Origin: Chloroflexota bacterium
GTDB taxonomy: Bacteria; Chloroflexota; Anaerolineae; Aggregatilineales; Phototrophicaceae
NCBI GenBank assembly: GCA_011525385.1
Contig: WTGF01000081.1
Coordinates: 1 to 64,000, forward strand
DNA: 64,000 nucleotides
Direction: 5' to 3'
Every line of letters begins with the position of its first letter. The first letter of the stretch is position 1. This document shows, piece after piece, positions 7,760 through 17,964 of the stretch. Position numbers and translations under genes: made by a program. Below the pieces are notes generated by a model that was not told the DNA's origin, searched no databases, and worked only from the letters and a program-made list of their open reading frames with translations.

Positions 7760-9334
7760 TCAGGCGGTTGGATGGTCGTGTTTCTTCGCCGCGCGGGAGC
7801 GGCCGCTCTTGTGGACGGCGATGCGAAATATATGCGCGCTTCGGGGCGGGATCTCCAGAAAAATGGAACCGCCAAGGCAATCGTCAATCGGTTTTTCGCT
7901 ATAGCTTTCGTTGAGAACATCGTAGAGTTGCAAACTACAGCCCTCAGGCAGCGCCCAGTGAGATAGATTCAGGCGACTGCGCGACCAAGCTTCGGCGAGG
8001 TTGATTGTGATCAGCCGCCGTTCAACTTGATATTCCCAGGTATAGGCGATCAGACTGTCGCAGGCATGATCGCCACCCGGCGCCGGGCAGGTTTCGATCA
8101 ACTGCCAATGACCCAAGCGATAAAGCGCATGACGAGCCTCACCCAGCAGCTCCCGGTAGAACCGTTCCAACAAGGGGTCTTCCGGCTGTTGAGGCCGGCG
8201 ATTGATTTGCAGGGGCAGTTTCACGCTGCGTCCTGTCAGTTGACCTTCATGCAGAAGCACAGCTCCTGGCAAGGTACAGATCAGCGTCGCGGCAAGTCGT
8301 TGACGGTCGCTTCCCAGGACTGATGCGGCGCGCTCTTCATCGTGGTTCTCAATGAAGCGAATATGTGACCGCTGATAGGCGGGGTCCGCGCTCAGGTGCG
8401 CTCGAATGGCGCCGATATCATTGTCGATCACGCGATCATATAGACGCTTGTCGTAAGTGTAATCAAAACCTTGCCTTTGCATTTCCGCTTCGAGATCCCA
8501 GTAAACTTCGGCCATAAAGAGCATCTGGGGGTGTACGCTGCGCACCGCCGGGATGATCTCGGTCCAGAATTCACGAGCGGGATGAGATCCTGCGCGCGCC
8601 CCCCATGTCTCCGAGAAGACGCTGTTGATCATGAGCATCGCCATGTCGCAACGCAGGCCGTCGCATTGATTGCCGATATCAATGAGTGCGTCGATGGCGG
8701 CCTGTCGCAGGCCCGGACTGAAGGCATTAAGCTGTGCGGTGTCTATCCACGAGGGGAAGTACGGATCACGGCCACGAGCGATCACTTTGTCGCCCTTTAC
8801 CGTATTTGCAAGGAAGAAATCCTCGCTACGAGACTCCAACTCGGAAGCGGCGCCTTGTAGAAAAAACTCAGGATGGCTGTGGATCCAAGGATGGTCAGTC
8901 GCAACGTGGTTGGGAACATAGTCGAGAACCAGCTTGATGCCCCGCGCTGCCAAGCGCTCCCGAAAGGCCGCGAGCCCATGACGCCCGCCTATTTGCTCTT
9001 CCACTTGATAGTCATGGATGGCGTAGGCGGAGCCGGGGACATCCGCCTCCGTAACATCTGGCAAAGCGAGTTGATATTCATGCAGATAATTCAATGCGCT
9101 CAGCCGTGTGGCTTGACCACGACGCCATACGCCCATAAGCCAAAGGGCATCAAAACCCCAGGAAGCAAGATCGTCTATCTCCGCGTTCGGCACATTCAAG
9201 AGATCGATTTCGTAACCGTATTTGCCGCTCAGATCGCGCAGCCAGACCCAAGTGTTGATTTCGTAGACGATCGGATTGGCTTTCCATGTGGCCACATTTG
9301 GGGAAGCAGCCGAAACATCTTGCCGCAGTGACAT
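7760..9334 (-). CDS. GH13 alpha-amylase-family glycosidase, cytoplasmic
   Basis: The 524-residue enzyme lacks a signal peptide. The GH13 (beta/alpha)8 barrel starts at YEINTWVWL. The four conserved regions are visible: DYVPNH (about 138-143), GLRCDMAML with nucleophile Asp230, MAEVYW with acid/base Glu276, and FIENHDEERA with Asp332. The variant INTWVW and the absence of calcium-binding inserts resemble bacterial GH13 subfamilies of unclear specificity, often annotated simply as alpha-amylase. Hydrolysis or transfer on alpha-glucans or sucrose-type substrates is possible; the sequence does not decide. The start is the ATG at 9334; a ribosome site is weak. It is the promoter-proximal gene with the small membrane protein behind it. 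Confidence 0.9.
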   Translation of the reverse strand: MSLRQDVSAASPNVATWKANPIVYEINTWVWLRDLSGKYGYEIDLLNVPNAEIDDLASWGFDALWLMGVWRRGQATRLSALNYLHEYQLALPDVTEADVPGSAYAIHDYQVEEQIGGRHGLAAFRERLAARGIKLVLDYVPNHVATDHPWIHSHPEFFLQGAASELESRSEDFFLANTVKGDKVIARGRDPYFPSWIDTAQLNAFSPGLRQAAIDALIDIGNQCDGLRCDMAMLMINSVFSETWGARAGSHPAREFWTEIIPAVRSVHPQMLFMAEVYWDLEAEMQRQGFDYTYDKRLYDRVIDNDIGAIRAHLSADPAYQRSHIRFIENHDEERAASVLGSDRQRLAATLICTLPGAVLLHEGQLTGRSVKLPLQINRRPQQPEDPLLERFYRELLGEARHALYRLGHWQLIETCPAPGGDHACDSLIAYTWEYQVERRLITINLAEAWSRSRLNLSHWALPEGCSLQLYDVLNESYSEKPIDDCLGGSIFLEIPPRSAHIFRIAVHKSGRSRAAKKHDHPTA

Positions 9335-9646
9335 AAGCGTCGCGTGTGCTCTTCGCTGTAAAGGCGGACTAAGTCTAGCAGGCGAAGCAAAATATAACCA
9401 CCAACGAGATCACAGAGAAAAGTCTTTCAAAAGTGATAATTGTGTATTTACAACTACAAGTGGACTACAGTTGCAAGTCACAATCCCTCTTTTGCACGCG
9501 GATTCAAAGGTGTTTTGCCTTGTAAAAGCTAAACTCTGTAGTACCAAGTTAGTCATGCGAATTTAACCCCCTCTAAATCTCCCCCATTGCAATGGGGGAG
9601 ACTTGCTCGCGCCGTGTGAACTGCCCTTCATTTATGCTTCGGGTCG

Positions 9647-9673
9647 CGTAGGGCGCCTAGACACAACCCTACG
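9647..9673. repeat. CGTAGGG/CCCTACG hairpin module
   Basis: A perfect 7-bp stem (8 bp if the flanking G and C are included) encloses a loop containing TAGACACAA. It follows the phrase ATGCTTCGGGTCG, exactly as the related module at 32944-32961 does, which shows the two are copies of one unit. Confidence 0.6.
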
Positions 9674-9745
9674 CTACTAGCTGACTCGCTGCTTCAATAC
9701 GTGGTCATTTCAAATACGTTCGTTCCTCAGCCCATAACGGGAGAA

Positions 9746-9831
9746 GGGGAGCGCTTTTGCCGGGATATGGATTAGACTAATAATGCTCACAACAAATGCA
9801 ATTGTTTCGCATTATTTTATTGGTACTACTT
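9746..9831 (+). repeat. 86-bp dispersed repeat, copy 1
   Basis: This block begins GGGGAGCGC and ends TTTCGCATTATTTTATTGGT followed by ACTACTT. The same start, end and spacing are found at 19340-19425 with scattered substitutions in the middle. It is probably a piece of a larger decayed mobile element. Confidence 0.65.
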
Positions 9832-10032
9832 CTGTGTTCTCAGTAGTCGAAAGTAAGTCATGCAGCATATGACTGTTAATCTATGGCAATTGTGGGCGAG
9901 CCAAGGCTCGCCCCTACACAGTTTCGATTATTTCGGCGACTTCTTTCTTTGGAAAAGCTTTCAATTGCTTAGCCGCGCTTGATTCTGTGTCCTCGGTGCT
10001 GAAAAAAACTCGAAGCGATTACTCAGGACTGG

Positions 10033-10803
10033 CTATCCAGCTTGACCGGTGGAAGCGTCCAGCAAATGTTTTAAGGTCAATTCATAGAATTGTTCGCGCG
10101 CTTGGTCCTGCACGGCGTGGCCACAAGGAAATACTTCCAAACGACCGCGCTTTACCCGGTCGACAAATCGCCGGCCAGAATATAAGGGATTGAGTTTGTC
10201 GGATTCTCCCAACATGATGATCAGCGGACAAGTGATGTTGCTCGCGAGGCTCAGGCTAACGTCGCCGCCGGCGTCAATCATGCGGGTCATTGCCCGCAGC
10301 CAGGCGCCGGTGAACTTGGCCGCGTCAGAAAAGCCGTGTAGGACTTTGTCTTCTTCGGTGATCCAGTCGCCTGGATAGCTGCGTTGAAAGACGCTTCGCA
10401 GTTCTGGACCGAAGTTGCCTATCGCGCCGATGGCGATGCAAGACGCGACTCGGGTTGGCGCCTTTCCGGCTGCGATCAGCGCCACTTCGCCGCCATCGGA
10501 ATAGCCGATGAGATGAACTTGAGGAAGAGCGATGGCATCCATAAATGCCAGCAAATCATCGCAGTCGCGTTGGTAAAAGTTCGGCGGGAAATCGCGCGGC
10601 TTGGGCAGCGACTCCCCGTAGCCGCGCAGCGTCAAGCCGATAGCTCGAAAGCCCTGCGCGGCGAGCCAATCGATCACGTGGCCTAGATGAGCGCGCGCGG
10701 TGCCCAACATGCCGTGAATCAGAATAACCGGCGTCCGGTTGCCCGATGGATCGGTGTCCTCGTAGTGTAATATGGCGCCGGTGTCAATCTCGATTAAGGG
10801 CAT
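10033..10803 (-). CDS. alpha/beta-fold hydrolase
   Basis: The 256-residue protein has the alpha/beta hydrolase pattern: oxyanion loop VILIHGMLG, nucleophile elbow GYSDGG with Ser102, acid Asp202 in GESDKLNP, and His229 in CGHAVQ. The lid region between (residues about 130-190) contains WLRAMTRMID. Substrate is unknown; esterase, haloperoxidase-like or C-C hydrolase roles are all possible. The ATG at 10803 is preferred because the family usually begins a few residues before the first strand; a TTG start 23 codons upstream would add a region without family character. It lies downstream of lon on the same strand, with 120 bases between. Confidence 0.85.
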   Translation of the reverse strand: MPLIEIDTGAILHYEDTDPSGNRTPVILIHGMLGTARAHLGHVIDWLAAQGFRAIGLTLRGYGESLPKPRDFPPNFYQRDCDDLLAFMDAIALPQVHLIGYSDGGEVALIAAGKAPTRVASCIAIGAIGNFGPELRSVFQRSYPGDWITEEDKVLHGFSDAAKFTGAWLRAMTRMIDAGGDVSLSLASNITCPLIIMLGESDKLNPLYSGRRFVDRVKRGRLEVFPCGHAVQDQAREQFYELTLKHLLDASTGQAG

Positions 10804-10923
10804 GAGGCGCGATACCTTCCCAGTTGCCCCCGCAACTCCGCTAAAATATGACAACACAGTCGCTACGTTCAACGCGGTCTGTCAAGACTTGCCGGCTTGG
10901 CGGCGCTAACGGCTCGCGAGACC

Positions 10924-13428
10924 CTACTGCGGCATTTGTCCGTCTTGACCCAAATACTGATAGTCGTCCAGCGCTACGGGCAGGACTTCATCGAGGTGCT
11001 CGACCAGAACAAAAGTCAGCTCGCCACGGACATCTTCCGGCACATCGTCAAGGTCATTCTCGTTTTTGCTGGGCAAGATGATGGTATCCGCGCCCAGCCG
11101 ATGCGCGGCCAGCACCTTGTCTTTGATCCCGCCCACCGGCAATATTTGACCGCTCAGGGTCAATTCGCCGGTCATGGCGATATTGCTCTTGGCTGTACGG
11201 CCTGTCAAAAGAGACGCCAGAGCTGTAGCCATAGTTACACCCGCGCTTGGCCCGTCTTTGGGTACCGCTCCAGAGGGAACATGCAGGTGGATATCGTATT
11301 CGTCGTAAAAGGCCGGATCTACTTGCAGGTCCGCCGCCCGGGAGCGGGTAAAGCTGTAGGCGATTTTTGCGCTTTCTTGCATGATATCGCCCAATTGGCC
11401 CGTGTACTGGAAACCCTTGCCGCCCTTCATTTTAGTTGCTTCAATGAAAAGCACATCGCCGCCGATCGGCGTCCAGGCAAGCCCGGTAGCCACACCGGGC
11501 ACATCGGTCCGATCTTGCATTTCACTGCGATGCCCATAGCGCGGTTTTCCCAGCAGGTCTTTCAGGGCTTCCCGGTCCACTGTAAGGGATTCGGTCTCTT
11601 GCTCCGCGATTTGCGTCACAACTTTGCGCGCCGCCTTGCCGATTTCCCGCTCCAGGTGTCTTACGCCGGCTTCGCGCGTGTAATCGCGGATGATCTGTAG
11701 CAGCGCTTCGTCAGTGAAATCGAGTTCACGAGCGTGCAAACCATTTTCGCGTCTCTGCCTCGGCACCAGATATTGCGAGGCGATGGCGCGTTTTTCAAGC
11801 TCGGTATAGCCACTTACCTGGATGACCTCCATGCGATCACGCAAGGGACCGGGAATCGTGTCTAGCGAGTTTGCTGTCGTGATGAACATGACGTCGCTCA
11901 AGTCGAATGCGACATCGAGATAGTGATCGCGGAATTCGGCATTCTGTTCGGGGTCAAGCACTTCGAGCAAGGCGGATGCCGGGTCACCGCGGAAGTCCCG
12001 TCCCAACTTGTCGATTTCGTCCAGCATGATCAAGGGATTGCGCGATTTGGCGCGCCGGATGGCTTGAATGATTCTGCCCGGCATGGCGCCGATATAGGTG
12101 CGGCGGAAACCGCGAATCTCCGATTCGTCGCGGATTCCGCCCAAGCTCATACGGATGAACTTGCGGCCCATGGAGCGGGCGATCGACGCGCCAAGGGAGG
12201 TCTTGCCGACGCCGGGCGGACCGACAAACAGCAATATGGCGCCGGAACGGTCGCGTCGAACCGGGTCGAAGCGATCGCGATCTTCGAATTCTTCTTCGCG
12301 TTCGGCGCGCAGTTTCCGCACCGCCAGGAACTCGAGAATGCGTTCTTTGACATCGGTCAAGCCATAATGATCTTCGTCCAGCACGTCCCTGGCGTGGGCG
12401 ATGTCCAGCTTGTCCTCTGTGCGCTTGTCCCAGGGCATGCTGCATATCCAATCGAGATAGGTGCGGATTACGCCGTACTCGGCCGCCGAAACGGACAGTT
12501 TTGACAGGCGGTTTAGTTCACGTTCGGCTTCTGTCCGCGCCTCTTCCGGCATATTTGCGTCTTCGATCAAGCCTCGGAACTTCTCAATTTCCTGCTGATC
12601 ATCATCCTCTTCCAGTTCGCGCCGTATCGCTTTCATCTGTTCGCGCAGGTAATAGTCCCGCTGCGATTTTTCCATTTCCTGCTGCGCGTCTTCCTGGATT
12701 TTGCGGCCAAGCGACAGGACTTCATGTTCTTTCGTCAACAGCTTCAACAGATGTCGGATCTTGTCACCTACGTTATTCATTTCCAGCAGCAGTTGCGCAT
12801 CGTCAACATCAATCCGGACATAGGTCGCGATTGAATAAACCAATTGCAGGGGATCTTCCACGTTGAGCGCGTTGCTGACAAGCTCCTGGGGAATGCTCGG
12901 CACGAGTTCGGCCAAAGAGGAAAATCGGTCGACGATGCTGCGCACCAGCGCTTCCATCTCGATATCGTCGGCGAAGACAACCTCGTCCTCGGGTATGCGC
13001 GTGACGCGGGCCTTGAGGTAGGGCGTCGTGTTGAGGAATTCGTCGATCTTGATCCGCTGCAAACCTTGTATCAAGAGCCGTACCGTGCCATCGGGCGTAC
13101 GGAAAAGTCGGTGGATAGTCGCCAGAGTGCCGACCGTCTGTACTTGATCCGGTCCCGGCGTTCCCAAGCTGGGATCTTTTGAAGCCACCAGCCCGACCAT
13201 GCGCGTTCCCGCCACCACATCATCGACCAATTGAATGCTGCGCTCCTGCCCAACAGTCAAGGGTATCGCGGTCTGCGGATATACCACCATGCCGCGCAAG
13301 GGCAGGATCGGCAGTTCTTCCGGCAGGTCAATTGCCATGCCTTCATCGTTCAATTCGTCTTCAAGCTGGATGTCGATCTTCGTTTGGGGAGGATCGGCAT
13401 CACTCAGTCTGTAGTTCCGAAACGCCAT
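10924..13428 (-). CDS. lon: ATP-dependent protease Lon
   Basis: Lon degrades misfolded and regulatory proteins in the cytoplasm. The 834-residue chain has the N-terminal substrate-binding domain ([21 protein letters not shown], residues about 40-230), a coiled-coil linker ([23 protein letters not shown]), the AAA+ module with Walker A GPPGVGKT at about 403-410 and Walker [10 protein letters not shown], and the C-terminal protease domain with catalytic Ser728 in KDGPSAG and the [12 protein letters not shown] lysine motif. An acidic/basic insertion ([21 protein letters not shown]) sits just before Walker A. ATG at 13428 is chosen with AAAGGA upstream; a TTG at 13437 overlaps that site. Only 5 bases separate it from the hsp20 stop, so the two form a proteostasis operon. 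Confidence 0.97.
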   Translation of the reverse strand: MAFRNYRLSDADPPQTKIDIQLEDELNDEGMAIDLPEELPILPLRGMVVYPQTAIPLTVGQERSIQLVDDVVAGTRMVGLVASKDPSLGTPGPDQVQTVGTLATIHRLFRTPDGTVRLLIQGLQRIKIDEFLNTTPYLKARVTRIPEDEVVFADDIEMEALVRSIVDRFSSLAELVPSIPQELVSNALNVEDPLQLVYSIATYVRIDVDDAQLLLEMNNVGDKIRHLLKLLTKEHEVLSLGRKIQEDAQQEMEKSQRDYYLREQMKAIRRELEEDDDQQEIEKFRGLIEDANMPEEARTEAERELNRLSKLSVSAAEYGVIRTYLDWICSMPWDKRTEDKLDIAHARDVLDEDHYGLTDVKERILEFLAVRKLRAEREEEFEDRDRFDPVRRDRSGAILLFVGPPGVGKTSLGASIARSMGRKFIRMSLGGIRDESEIRGFRRTYIGAMPGRIIQAIRRAKSRNPLIMLDEIDKLGRDFRGDPASALLEVLDPEQNAEFRDHYLDVAFDLSDVMFITTANSLDTIPGPLRDRMEVIQVSGYTELEKRAIASQYLVPRQRRENGLHARELDFTDEALLQIIRDYTREAGVRHLEREIGKAARKVVTQIAEQETESLTVDREALKDLLGKPRYGHRSEMQDRTDVPGVATGLAWTPIGGDVLFIEATKMKGGKGFQYTGQLGDIMQESAKIAYSFTRSRAADLQVDPAFYDEYDIHLHVPSGAVPKDGPSAGVTMATALASLLTGRTAKSNIAMTGELTLSGQILPVGGIKDKVLAAHRLGADTIILPSKNENDLDDVPEDVRGELTFVLVEHLDEVLPVALDDYQYLGQDGQMPQ

Positions 13429-13433
13429 CCGCG

Positions 13434-13850
13434 TCAATCCTTTGTATTTACGTCGTTAGATACCACTTGTACTGATCGCTGTGGCAAATAGGGAAGCTCG
13501 ACTTGCATAATGCCGTTCTGATACTCCGCCGTAACTTTCTCCGCATCGACCGGTTTGGACAGCGCGAATTCTACGCGAAACTCGCCTGTTTCAATCTCGA
13601 CCTGGTGAAAGGAGCGGCTCGTTTTCACTTCGGGCAATTGTCTGGCGCCGCTGATGACCAGCTTGCGATCCAACAATGAAACTTTGAAATCCTTGGCCTT
13701 CATGGCTGCTATCTCTACCCGCACGACAAACCCGGATTCTGTCGATATTACGTCGCTCGGCGGCCTGAATTTTCCTTTGTCCACTTTTGCAAGCATATCG
13801 TCGGAAACTCGCATCCTGTTCGGGCAGTTCCATGCAACTGCACAAGTCAC
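13434..13850 (-). CDS. Hsp20-family small heat-shock protein
   Basis: The 138-residue protein is an alpha-crystallin-type holdase chaperone. The core runs from [42 protein letters not shown] through [31 protein letters not shown]. The usual A-x-x-x-n-GVL motif is replaced by [13 protein letters not shown], which is conservative. A GTG at 13850 is preferred because AAAGG lies 9 bases upstream; an internal ATG at 13814 has no such spacing. The protein is followed after 5 bases by lon, so folding and degradation functions are co-expressed. No CIRCE operator is seen upstream. Confidence 0.9.
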   Translation of the reverse strand: MTCAVAWNCPNRMRVSDDMLAKVDKGKFRPPSDVISTESGFVVRVEIAAMKAKDFKVSLLDRKLVISGARQLPEVKTSRSFHQVEIETGEFRVEFALSKPVDAEKVTAEYQNGIMQVELPYLPQRSVQVVSNDVNTKD

Positions 13851-14066
13851 TTTAATGTACCTTTAGGATCGTAAAAATAGTATCAGAGTTTGCTTTACAT
13901 AAAAATTTTGATGTATTTCTTAGATTTAGAAACGCTCGCCTTGCTATTCCGGCGGGGGATCCGTCTTGGAATCATATGATTTATCAGTCATTTTCTCATG
14001 TCGCTTTCAGCACTTTGACTAAAATAGAGTCAAGCCTGAATCGTATAAGTGTGGGTGGTTGATCAC

Positions 14067-15824
14067 ATGGATGACCTGGACCGCAAAGCAAAGTGGCGGG
14101 GCGAAAACCGAGCGCGAGAGCGACATTTGGCAAGGCAACGGCGCCGTCAGGGGGCGATTGACTCCAGCCAAGGGACGCTCATACGATTCGCGTCCGAGAG
14201 GTTGAGCTTTGGCAAAGCGACGAATGCGACCGTGTTCCATCGCGGCCTTACGTGGATGTTTTCCAGCAGGCAGCCTGTCGCCAAGTTGACAGGCGTTGTG
14301 GTGCTAGCCATTGTGATATTTTTTGTGGGGAGTTATGTGTTTACCGATCGCATCTTCCCAAACGTATTTGCTCTTGGCGTGCCCGTTGGGGACTTGACGC
14401 CTGCCGAAGCGGAAGCTGCGATTCAAGCCAAATGGGACGGTGAAATCTATATCGACTTTACAGTAGATGGGGAACTTATCAGGCAAATAACGCCCAATCA
14501 ATTGGGATTGTCGATAGATGTCGCGGCTATGGCGGGCAGCGCGCGCGCTGCGGGGCTTGCTGGCATTCCATTCGGCCTCGAAGTGGCGCCGGTTGTGAGT
14601 GTCGACTATGGCAAGGCGCAATCCGTTCTGCTGGATATGACTGAGGTCATCTATATCTTGCCCTATGAAGCGGGATTCAAATGGTCGGGGGGGAAGCTGG
14701 TGACTGTGCCCGGCAGGCAGGGCAGGCATCTTGATATTTCGGGGGCGATGGAAAAACTCTTGCAGGATCCGAGTCGGGCGCTGGCGGAGCGGCGCTTTGA
14801 ATTGCCGACGATTTCCCTGTTGCCGGATGTCATGGATAGCGCGCCCTTCATTGAAGAGGCGCATGCCTTTCTGGCCGGCAACGTTCGCCTCAATGGCTAC
14901 GATCCCTATATGCACGAAATGATTTCCTGGCATGTGGATCAAAAAACCGCGGCGGAATGGTTGATCGCAGGCGAGAACGGGTTGGCAGTGCGGAAGAACG
15001 TATTCAGCGCTTTCATCAAGAGCCTGAACAAGGACTTGGTAACAGGCTTGACGGCGCGCTTTATCGATGACCTTGTCGCAATCGAAAACATGCAAGATGG
15101 TTTGAATACAAACAATTCCAACGTCGTGGTGCGCGTGCAGCATCTACCCAAGTCCTATTATGTCGAACATTCGGACACTGGCTACAAGATCGGGCGCAAG
15201 AACGGCTTGCCATATCAACTGGTCTATGAGTCAAATCCCAATGTCAATTGGAGAGCCTTGAATGTCGGCGACCAAATACAGATTCCGTCACGCGATGTTT
15301 TGATACCCGAGGACCCATTGCCTCACAAACGGATCGTTGTTGATATTGAGTCCCAGTGGCTCGTCGCCTTCGAATACGATCAAATGGTCTTCAGTTGGGC
15401 GATTTCTTCCGGGCGCGAAACAGCGCCCACGTATCCGGGGATTTACCAAATCTTGACGCACAATGATGTTGCTTACGGCGGTAGTTATGCCCTGTGCGAG
15501 GTTGCGGGGACCAATTGCGCGCAATGGAGAATGAACTGGTTTATGGGCATCTATGAAGTCGTGCCCGGTTTGATGAACGGCTTCCATGGGGCTGTGCAAC
15601 TGCCTAACGGAAACTATCTGGGCGGTGGCGGCGTATATGAACCTACAACATTTGGCTGCATCATGTCGCTCGATGACAATGCGGAACAGCTATATGCCTG
15701 GGCGGAAAACGGAACCATCGTCGAGATACTTTCCGACGATTTCCAGCCCGAGAGCCGCTTGGGCGAATTTGCCTTGAATTACATAAGCACGATTGACACG
15801 AGCTACCGTCCGATCTCCGCCTAG
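14067..15824 (+). CDS. membrane-anchored L,D-transpeptidase (YkuD) with peptidoglycan-binding and LysM domains
   Basis: The 585-residue protein has a basic cytoplasmic tail (1-70), one membrane span (about 72-93), then extracellular VanW/PG_binding_4-like modules (about 100-340), a LysM-like segment (GYKIGRKNGLPYQLVYESNPN...NVGDQIQIPS), and a C-terminal YkuD domain starting KRIVVDIESQWLVAFEYDQ. L,D-transpeptidases make 3-3 peptidoglycan cross-links or attach proteins. The catalytic block reads GFHGAVQ followed by TTFGCIMS, with Cys531 and a conserved His. The usual S-x-G-C-[IV]-R arginine is replaced by Met. The start at 14067 follows GGTGG; a GTG six codons earlier is possible. It is divergent from hsp20 and followed by a terminator. 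Confidence 0.9.
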   Translation: MDDLDRKAKWRGENRARERHLARQRRRQGAIDSSQGTLIRFASERLSFGKATNATVFHRGLTWMFSSRQPVAKLTGVVVLAIVIFFVGSYVFTDRIFPNVFALGVPVGDLTPAEAEAAIQAKWDGEIYIDFTVDGELIRQITPNQLGLSIDVAAMAGSARAAGLAGIPFGLEVAPVVSVDYGKAQSVLLDMTEVIYILPYEAGFKWSGGKLVTVPGRQGRHLDISGAMEKLLQDPSRALAERRFELPTISLLPDVMDSAPFIEEAHAFLAGNVRLNGYDPYMHEMISWHVDQKTAAEWLIAGENGLAVRKNVFSAFIKSLNKDLVTGLTARFIDDLVAIENMQDGLNTNNSNVVVRVQHLPKSYYVEHSDTGYKIGRKNGLPYQLVYESNPNVNWRALNVGDQIQIPSRDVLIPEDPLPHKRIVVDIESQWLVAFEYDQMVFSWAISSGRETAPTYPGIYQILTHNDVAYGGSYALCEVAGTNCAQWRMNWFMGIYEVVPGLMNGFHGAVQLPNGNYLGGGGVYEPTTFGCIMSLDDNAEQLYAWAENGTIVEILSDDFQPESRLGEFALNYISTIDTSYRPISA

Positions 15825-15950
15825 GAGAGGCGCAGTCACACAAGGCGGGATAGATAGCCAAGCGCTCGATTCGACCTTGACGATCCGCTCGTCGGGCGTT
15901 ATCTTTTGCCTTGCTGCGAATGGCAGCTAAAGTACTACTGTGTTATACGC

Positions 15951-15980
15951 AAATGCCCGCGCAGGTGGGCGTTTTGTATT
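15951..15980 (+). terminator. intrinsic terminator after the L,D-transpeptidase gene
   Basis: AAATGCCCGC and GTGGGCGTTT pair over 10 bp (with two G-T wobbles) around a GCAG loop, and TGTATT follows. It lies 126 bases after the stop and 58 bases before the S9 peptidase start, so the two genes are probably separate units. Confidence 0.55.
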
Positions 15981-16037
15981 AGCGCGCGCTGCGTTCAAGC
16001 GCGTTTATCGCTCCTGTCTGACGCGAGGAATCCTCTT

Positions 16038-17915
16038 ATGAACCAAGCCTTCGGAACATGGTCTAGTCCCATCACTGGAAAAGCGATTGCCAGCGGCATA
16101 AGTTTGCGTGATGTTCAATGGAACGACGTCGGTGATACCTTGCTGTGGTGGGAAAACCGCGGTAAGACCGGCGTACTGCTCGCGAAGACAGGAACGGATG
16201 CGCCGCGCGACTTGACCGACATTAGTTTGAATGTCGCCGGACGGGTTGGTTACGGCGGAGGCGCGTTCACCGTTGGCGCCGGACATGCTTATTTCGTCGC
16301 CGACGGCCGCCTTTACAAACAAGCGCTTGCGGGGGGAGCGCCCCGCGCGATCACGCCGGCATACGGCAGTTTTGCGTCGCCCGCTGTTTCTGCAGACGGC
16401 AGATGGCTTGTCTATGTTCATAGTTATGAGCACGTTGACGGTTTGGCCTTGGTGGACAGCGACGGCAGTATCTTCCCGCGCAAGCTGGCCTACGGGACCG
16501 ATTTTCTTATGCAGCCGGTATGGCACCCCGCTGGGGCGCAGATCGCATATATCGCCTGGAACCATCCGCAGATGCCCTGGAATGGCAGCGAACTACGCTT
16601 GATTCAACTGGAGGATGACGCCAATGGCATTCCGTATGCGGATGAGATTGTGACCTTGACGGGCGATCGCGATACAGCGATATTCCAGCCGCAATTCTCG
16701 CCGGATGGGCGCTATCTTTCCTACATCAGCGACGCGACCGGCTGGGGGCAGATCTATTTGTACGATCTGGAGGCGCGCACTCACGTCCGGCTGACCGACG
16801 CCGCTGCCGAACATGGCACGCCGGCTTGGGCGCAAGGTCTGCGTATGTACGGGTGGCGCGGTGACAGCCGCTCGCTCTTTTACCTGGAAAACGATTGCGG
16901 ATTCTTTTCGCTGCGGACTTACCACCTGGAATCCCGTGAAGACAGGCTGGTCACCGGCCTCGATCAATACACGCATTTGGAACAGTTGGCGACGGCCGGC
17001 GACAGGGATTCGGTGGCCATGATCGCCTCTTCCTCCTTGATCCCTCCGCGCGTAATCACCTTGGACAGGGAGTCTCGCTTGTCGATCCAGCGTCGGAGCC
17101 AGACCGAAAACCTGTCAAGCGGCCGGCTTTCTCCGGCACAGAGGATCTCGTGGAAAGGCGACGATGGCGCCGACGCGCATGGCTTGTTTTATGAGCCGGT
17201 AATGCAAGAGGACATGCCGGCTGGCAAGCCGCCCTTGATCGTCAACGTCCACGGTGGTCCCACGTCTCAAAGGACGGCGGACTACTACAACGAGGTTCAG
17301 TTTTTCACCACCAGGGGCTACGCGGTCTTGCAGGTCAATCATCGCGGCAGCACCGGCTACGGCAAAGCGTACATGGACATGCATCGCGGCAATTGGGGCC
17401 TGTACGATGTTATTGATTCGATCAGCGGCGTCAATCATTTGGCGGAGGCTGGGCAAATCGACCGGGCCAAAACTGTCATCATGGGAGGCAGCGCCGGCGG
17501 ATTCACTGTCTTGCAGTCGCTGGTCGAACACCCGGGCTTTTATAGGGCGGGCATCTGTTCCTACGGCGTCTCCAACCAATTTGGTCTCTTGATGGATACG
17601 CACAAATTCGAAGAACGCTATACCTATTGGCTATTGGGCGAATTGCCCGAGGCTGCGGACTTGTATCGGCAAAGGTCCCCTCTTTTCCACGCCGACAAAA
17701 TCGTTGATCCGCTGATCGTATTCCAAGGCACCGACGATGTGGTAGTCCCGCAAGATCAATCCGATTTGATCGTGGCGTCGCTGAAGCGACGCGGTATTCC
17801 CCATGAATATCACCTGTACGAAGGCGAAGGACACGGATGGCGCAGACCGGATACGATTGCGGCCTATTACAGCGCAATTGAACGATTCTTGCTCCAGCAT
17901 GTCATATATGCCTAA
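16038..17915 (+). CDS. S9-family serine peptidase (prolyl oligopeptidase / acylaminoacyl-peptidase type)
   Basis: The 625-residue cytoplasmic enzyme has an N-terminal WD40-like beta-propeller (residues about 20-350, repeated SPDGRYLSYISD-type blades) and a C-terminal alpha/beta hydrolase domain from about 370. The triad is Ser485 in MGGSAGG, Asp567 in GTDDVVVP and His599 in GEGHGW. HGGPTSQR forms the oxyanion region. Such enzymes remove N-acylated residues or cleave short peptides; with two peptide-type transport systems in the window it could process imported peptides, which is inference. ATG at 16038 follows GAGGAA with 7-base spacing; the open frame extends upstream to 15906 through a terminator hairpin and is not used. 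Confidence 0.93.
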   Translation: MNQAFGTWSSPITGKAIASGISLRDVQWNDVGDTLLWWENRGKTGVLLAKTGTDAPRDLTDISLNVAGRVGYGGGAFTVGAGHAYFVADGRLYKQALAGGAPRAITPAYGSFASPAVSADGRWLVYVHSYEHVDGLALVDSDGSIFPRKLAYGTDFLMQPVWHPAGAQIAYIAWNHPQMPWNGSELRLIQLEDDANGIPYADEIVTLTGDRDTAIFQPQFSPDGRYLSYISDATGWGQIYLYDLEARTHVRLTDAAAEHGTPAWAQGLRMYGWRGDSRSLFYLENDCGFFSLRTYHLESREDRLVTGLDQYTHLEQLATAGDRDSVAMIASSSLIPPRVITLDRESRLSIQRRSQTENLSSGRLSPAQRISWKGDDGADAHGLFYEPVMQEDMPAGKPPLIVNVHGGPTSQRTADYYNEVQFFTTRGYAVLQVNHRGSTGYGKAYMDMHRGNWGLYDVIDSISGVNHLAEAGQIDRAKTVIMGGSAGGFTVLQSLVEHPGFYRAGICSYGVSNQFGLLMDTHKFEERYTYWLLGELPEAADLYRQRSPLFHADKIVDPLIVFQGTDDVVVPQDQSDLIVASLKRRGIPHEYHLYEGEGHGWRRPDTIAAYYSAIERFLLQHVIYA

Positions 17916-17918
17916 GCA

Positions 17919-17934
17919 GGCGCGCTTTCGCGCC
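17919..17934. other. short GC hairpin after the S9 peptidase gene
   Basis: GGCGCG-CTTT-CGCGCC begins 3 bases past the stop codon. No T-run follows, so it is not a standard terminator; it may protect the mRNA end or be chance. Confidence 0.3.
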
Positions 17935-17964
17935 AAATACGTTTGAAATTGGGATCCTAGCCGC

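Larger units (their letters stand above)
9335..10032. other. 700-bp gene-free repeat patch
   Basis: No gene is supported. It contains a 26-base hairpin built on TCTCCCCCATTGCAATGGGGGAGA (two halves, about 9577-9602), the long CGTAG hairpin at 9647-9673, an 86-bp block (9746-9831) shared with 19340-19425, and a GGGCGAGCC/GGCTCGCCC hairpin (about 9895-9916). Fragments near 9406 (AACCACCAACGAGATCACAG) and 9990 (TGTCCTCGGTGCTGAAAAAA) resemble decayed ends of the 265-bp MITE family. Confidence 0.65.
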
